A stretch of DNA of 64,000 nt, taken from contig NZ_CP077800.1 of NCBI RefSeq assembly GCF_019112525.1, forward strand, positions 3,410,001 through 3,474,000, written 5' to 3'. Below, piece by piece: positions 61,734 to 64,000 of this stretch. Each line of letters begins with the position of its first letter. Within the stretch, counting starts at the first letter, position 1. Source of the stretch: Modestobacter sp. L9-4. GTDB lineage: Bacteria > Actinomycetota > Actinomycetes > Mycobacteriales > Geodermatophilaceae. Under the pieces are notes generated by a model, which was not told the origin of the DNA, searched no databases, and saw only the letters and a program-made list of their open reading frames with translations. Position numbers and translations under genes: made by a program.

Positions 61734-62705
61734 GTGGCCACCGCGGAGGAACGGGACGGCGTTCGGCTGAGCAGCCTGGACTCACCGCTCGGCGACGGGC
61801 TCGGGGTGACCAAGCGCGACCTGGTCGACCACCTCGACGCCTTCGCCGACCGGCTGGTGCCGCTGCTCGCCGGCCGGCCGCTGACGGTGAAGCGGGTGCG
61901 GCCCGGCGCCGAGCCGTTCATCCAGCGCGACGTGCCCAAGGGCGCCCCGGAGTGGGTGCGCACCGTGGCCACCTGGAGCGACCGGGCGCACCGCGAGGTC
62001 CACCAGGTGCTCTGCGAGGACCGCCGCACGCTGCTGTGGCTGGGCAACCAGCGCGCGGTGGAGCTGCACGTGCCCTTCAGTCGGGTGGACGACGAGCAGC
62101 CCACCGGCCTGGTGCTCGACCTGGACCCGCCCGACGGCGCGGACTTCGCCGTGGTCGTGGCCACGGCGCTGCTCGCCCGCCGGGCGTTGGCCGACGCGGG
62201 CCTGAGCGGGGCGGTGAAGACCAGCGGGTCCACCGGGCTGCACGTCGTCGTCCCGGTGCACGGCTCACCCGCCGAGGACGTCGCCGCCGCCACCCGGGCA
62301 CTGGCGGCCCGCACCGCGGCCCTGGACCCGGAGCTGGCGACCACCGCCTACGTCGTCGCCGAGCGGGGGGACCGGGCCTTCGTCGACTCGACCCGCTCCG
62401 GCCGGGGCACGATCGCCGTCGCCTACAGCCCGCGGCTGCGGCCCGGGCTGCCGGTGTCCACCCCGGTGGGCTGGGACGAGCTGTCGGACTGGGACGACGC
62501 GACGGGCATCCGGCCCGGCACCGTCACCGTGGGCACCGCGCGGGAGCGGTTCGGCGACACCGACCCCTGGGCCGCCGCGCAGCCGGCACCCCAGCAGCTG
62601 CCCGCCGACCTGGTCGCGGAGGGCCACACCATCCCGGTCGCCCGCGTCGCGGCCATGCACGAGGGGAAGCGCCGGGCCCGCGCCGCCCGGGAGGCCGGCT
62701 CGTGA
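61734..62705 (+). CDS. Stand-alone LigD-type polymerase (primase) domain protein
   Basis: A 323-residue archaeo-eukaryotic-primase-like polymerase as in the PolDom of LigD, which fills ends in non-homologous end joining. Catalytic Asp pair in LVLDLDPPDGADF, KTSGSTGLHVVVPV, and DSTRSGRGTIAVAYSPR near residue 225. No ligase or nuclease domain is attached and no ku gene is in the window. GTG start; no clear ribosome-binding site. Confidence 0.9.
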   Translation: MATAEERDGVRLSSLDSPLGDGLGVTKRDLVDHLDAFADRLVPLLAGRPLTVKRVRPGAEPFIQRDVPKGAPEWVRTVATWSDRAHREVHQVLCEDRRTLLWLGNQRAVELHVPFSRVDDEQPTGLVLDLDPPDGADFAVVVATALLARRALADAGLSGAVKTSGSTGLHVVVPVHGSPAEDVAAATRALAARTAALDPELATTAYVVAERGDRAFVDSTRSGRGTIAVAYSPRLRPGLPVSTPVGWDELSDWDDATGIRPGTVTVGTARERFGDTDPWAAAQPAPQQLPADLVAEGHTIPVARVAAMHEGKRRARAAREAGS

Positions 62706-62719
62706 GCCGGCCTCCCGGG
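62686..62719. terminator. 16-bp perfect hairpin across the PolDom stop codon
   Basis: Arms 62686-62701 and 62704-62719 are exact reverse complements; the PolDom stop (62703-62705) lies at the tip, and the convergent gnd stop is 5 bp beyond the stem. Confidence 0.8.
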
Positions 62720-62723
62720 GTGC

Positions 62724-64000
62724 TCAGGCGCTGACCTCGCGGCCGTCCTCGCCCCACATCGTGTGGAACGCGCCGTCCTTGTCGGTGCGCAGGTAGGTGT
62801 GCGCCCCGAAGAGGTCACGCAGCCCCTGGATGAGCGCCGCCGGCAGCCGCTCGGCGCGCAGGCCGTCGTAGTAGGCCAGCGCGCTGGCGAACCCGGGCAC
62901 CGGGACGCCGTTGCGTGCGGCCCCGGCGACGACCTGCCGCCAGCCCTCCTGGCCCTCGCTCACCGCGCCGCGGAAGTAGTCGTTGGTGAGCAGCGTCGTC
63001 ACGTCGGGCTCGTCGGTGAACACCTGGGCGATCCGGTCGAGGAAGTCGGCCCGGATGATGCAGCCGCCGCGCCAGATCCGGGCCAGCGCGGCCCGGTCGA
63101 TGTCCCAGCCGTACTGGTCGGCGCCGGCGGTGATCTGGTCGAAGCCCTGCGCGTAGGCGACCACCTTGGACGCATACAGCGCCTGGCGGACCGACTCGAC
63201 GAAGCCGTCGCGGTCCTCGATCTCCCAGGTGGTGCCCGGCCCGGGCAGCACCTGCTGCGCCGCCCGCCGCTGCTCGCGGTGACCGGACAGCGCCCGGGCG
63301 AAGACCGCCTCGGCGATCCCGCTGACCGGCACCCCGAGGTCGAGCGCGGACTGCACCGTCCAGCGGCCGGTGCCCTTCTGCTCGGCCTCGTCGAGCACGA
63401 CGTCGACGAACGGGGCGCCGGTCTCGGCGTCGGTGTGCCGCAGCACCTGGGCGGTGATCTCGATCAGGTAGCTGGACAGGTCGCCGTCGTTCCAGCCGGC
63501 GAAGACGTCGCCGATCTCGGCCGGGGAGAGGCCGAGACCCTGGCGCAGCAGGTCGTAGGCCTCGGCGATGAGCTGCATGTCGGCGTACTCGATGCCGTTG
63601 TGCACCATCTTCACGAAGTGCCCGGCGCCGCTCTCGCCCACGTGGGTGCAGCACGGCTCGCCGTCGACGACGGCCGCGATCGACTCCAGCAGCGGGCCGA
63701 CCAGCTCGTAGGCCTCGGCCGAGCCGCCGGGCATGATGCTCGGCCCGTTGAGGGCGCCCTCCTCGCCACCGCTGATGCCGGTGCCGACGAAGTGCAGGCC
63801 CTTCCCGGCGAGGGCCTCGGTGCGCCGCACGGTGTCGGTGAACAGGGCGTTGCCGCCGTCCATCAGCACGTCGCCCTCGTCGAGCAGCGGGGCGATCTCG
63901 TCGATCACGGCGTCGGTCGGGGCGCCGGCCTTGACCATGATGATGATCTTGCGCGGCCGCTGCAGGGTCTGGACGAACTCGGCGACGGAGCCGGTGGGGA
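62724..64000 (-). CDS. gnd: 6-phosphogluconate dehydrogenase, decarboxylating (5' end off the window)
   Basis: The C-terminal 425 residues of Gnd are visible and the frame continues past the right edge (RPRKIIIMVKAGAPTDAV), so about 55-60 N-terminal residues with the NADP site start outside. The enzyme makes ribulose-5-phosphate, CO2 and NADPH. Signature VGTGISGGEEGALNGPSIM, catalytic Lys in GHFVKMVHNGIEY, and WRGGCIIRADFLD are all intact. The C-terminus ends DGAFHTMWGEDGREVSA. Confidence 0.96.
   Translation of the reverse strand, partial: PTGSVAEFVQTLQRPRKIIIMVKAGAPTDAVIDEIAPLLDEGDVLMDGGNALFTDTVRRTEALAGKGLHFVGTGISGGEEGALNGPSIMPGGSAEAYELVGPLLESIAAVVDGEPCCTHVGESGAGHFVKMVHNGIEYADMQLIAEAYDLLRQGLGLSPAEIGDVFAGWNDGDLSSYLIEITAQVLRHTDAETGAPFVDVVLDEAEQKGTGRWTVQSALDLGVPVSGIAEAVFARALSGHREQRRAAQQVLPGPGTTWEIEDRDGFVESVRQALYASKVVAYAQGFDQITAGADQYGWDIDRAALARIWRGGCIIRADFLDRIAQVFTDEPDVTTLLTNDYFRGAVSEGQEGWRQVVAGAARNGVPVPGFASALAYYDGLRAERLPAALIQGLRDLFGAHTYLRTDKDGAFHTMWGEDGREVSA

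Overview
The window is about 64 kb of very GC-rich DNA with dense gene packing, frequent 4-base stop/start overlaps, GTG starts and many leaderless promoters. It points to a high-GC actinobacterium. Gene content (clpS/mec/cysO/cysM/murI block, Arr, F420-type Ddn-like protein, TasA/SipW pair, LEA-like stress proteins) resembles Geodermatophilaceae and relatives; the family assignment is inference. No rRNA, tRNA, CRISPR array, prophage or insertion sequence was seen.

Layout. 1-5240: a DUF2786 gene cut by the left edge, purT, an ICL/PEP-mutase-like lyase, a glutaryl-CoA-dehydrogenase-like gene and an OmpR-type regulator. 5305-9571: a possible matrix-fibre module on the minus strand, made of a receiver/HPt-like protein lacking its phosphorylation residues, a SipW-type signal peptidase, a TasA-like secreted protein, a PAS histidine kinase and a single-domain receiver. 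9694-18532: a nine-gene minus-strand operon (SDR, sialidase-like beta-propeller, HpcH/HpaI aldolase, aldo/keto reductase, complete Dpp/Opp-type ABC importer). It diverges from a plus-strand gene fusing a four-carbon acid-sugar kinase to a PdxA-type dehydrogenase, followed by a DeoR regulator. Together these look like an uptake and catabolic regulon for an acid sugar or its glycoside, ending in DHAP.

21994-24088: three coupled LEA-like/membrane stress genes behind a sigma-B/SigF-type promoter. 24448-34410: siderophore-interacting protein, F420-dependent NADP reductase-like protein, zinc peptidase, SIMPL protein, Ddn-like protein, SDR, rifamycin ADP-ribosyltransferase, FUSC transporter, aldo/keto reductase, AlkZ-like glycosylase, a 2OG/IPNS-like oxygenase and a 38-residue membrane protein. 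34552-48459: ABC-F ATPase, lactone oxidase, three MFS transporters, Zn-alcohol dehydrogenase, M23 peptidase, CDF metal exporter, phosphoesterase, RlmA-like methyltransferase and a GlsB/YeaQ membrane protein.

48759-64000: housekeeping genes: ctaD, serB, pncA, pncB, then the conserved actinobacterial block clpS-DUF2017-mec-cysO-cysM ... murI-MBL phosphodiesterase. In between lie a HAD phosphatase and a GH25 muramidase with three bulb-lectin modules. A stand-alone LigD polymerase domain and a gnd gene cut by the right edge follow.

The most unusual signals are a dispersed GC-rich palindromic repeat of about 60 bp (nine copies, mostly directly after stop codons, one flanked by a 13-bp direct duplication and one read as the N-terminus of a protein), the kinase-PdxA fusion, a CysO whose reading frame ends Gly-Gly-Cys, the phospho-dead receiver/HPt protein and the lectin-armed muramidase.
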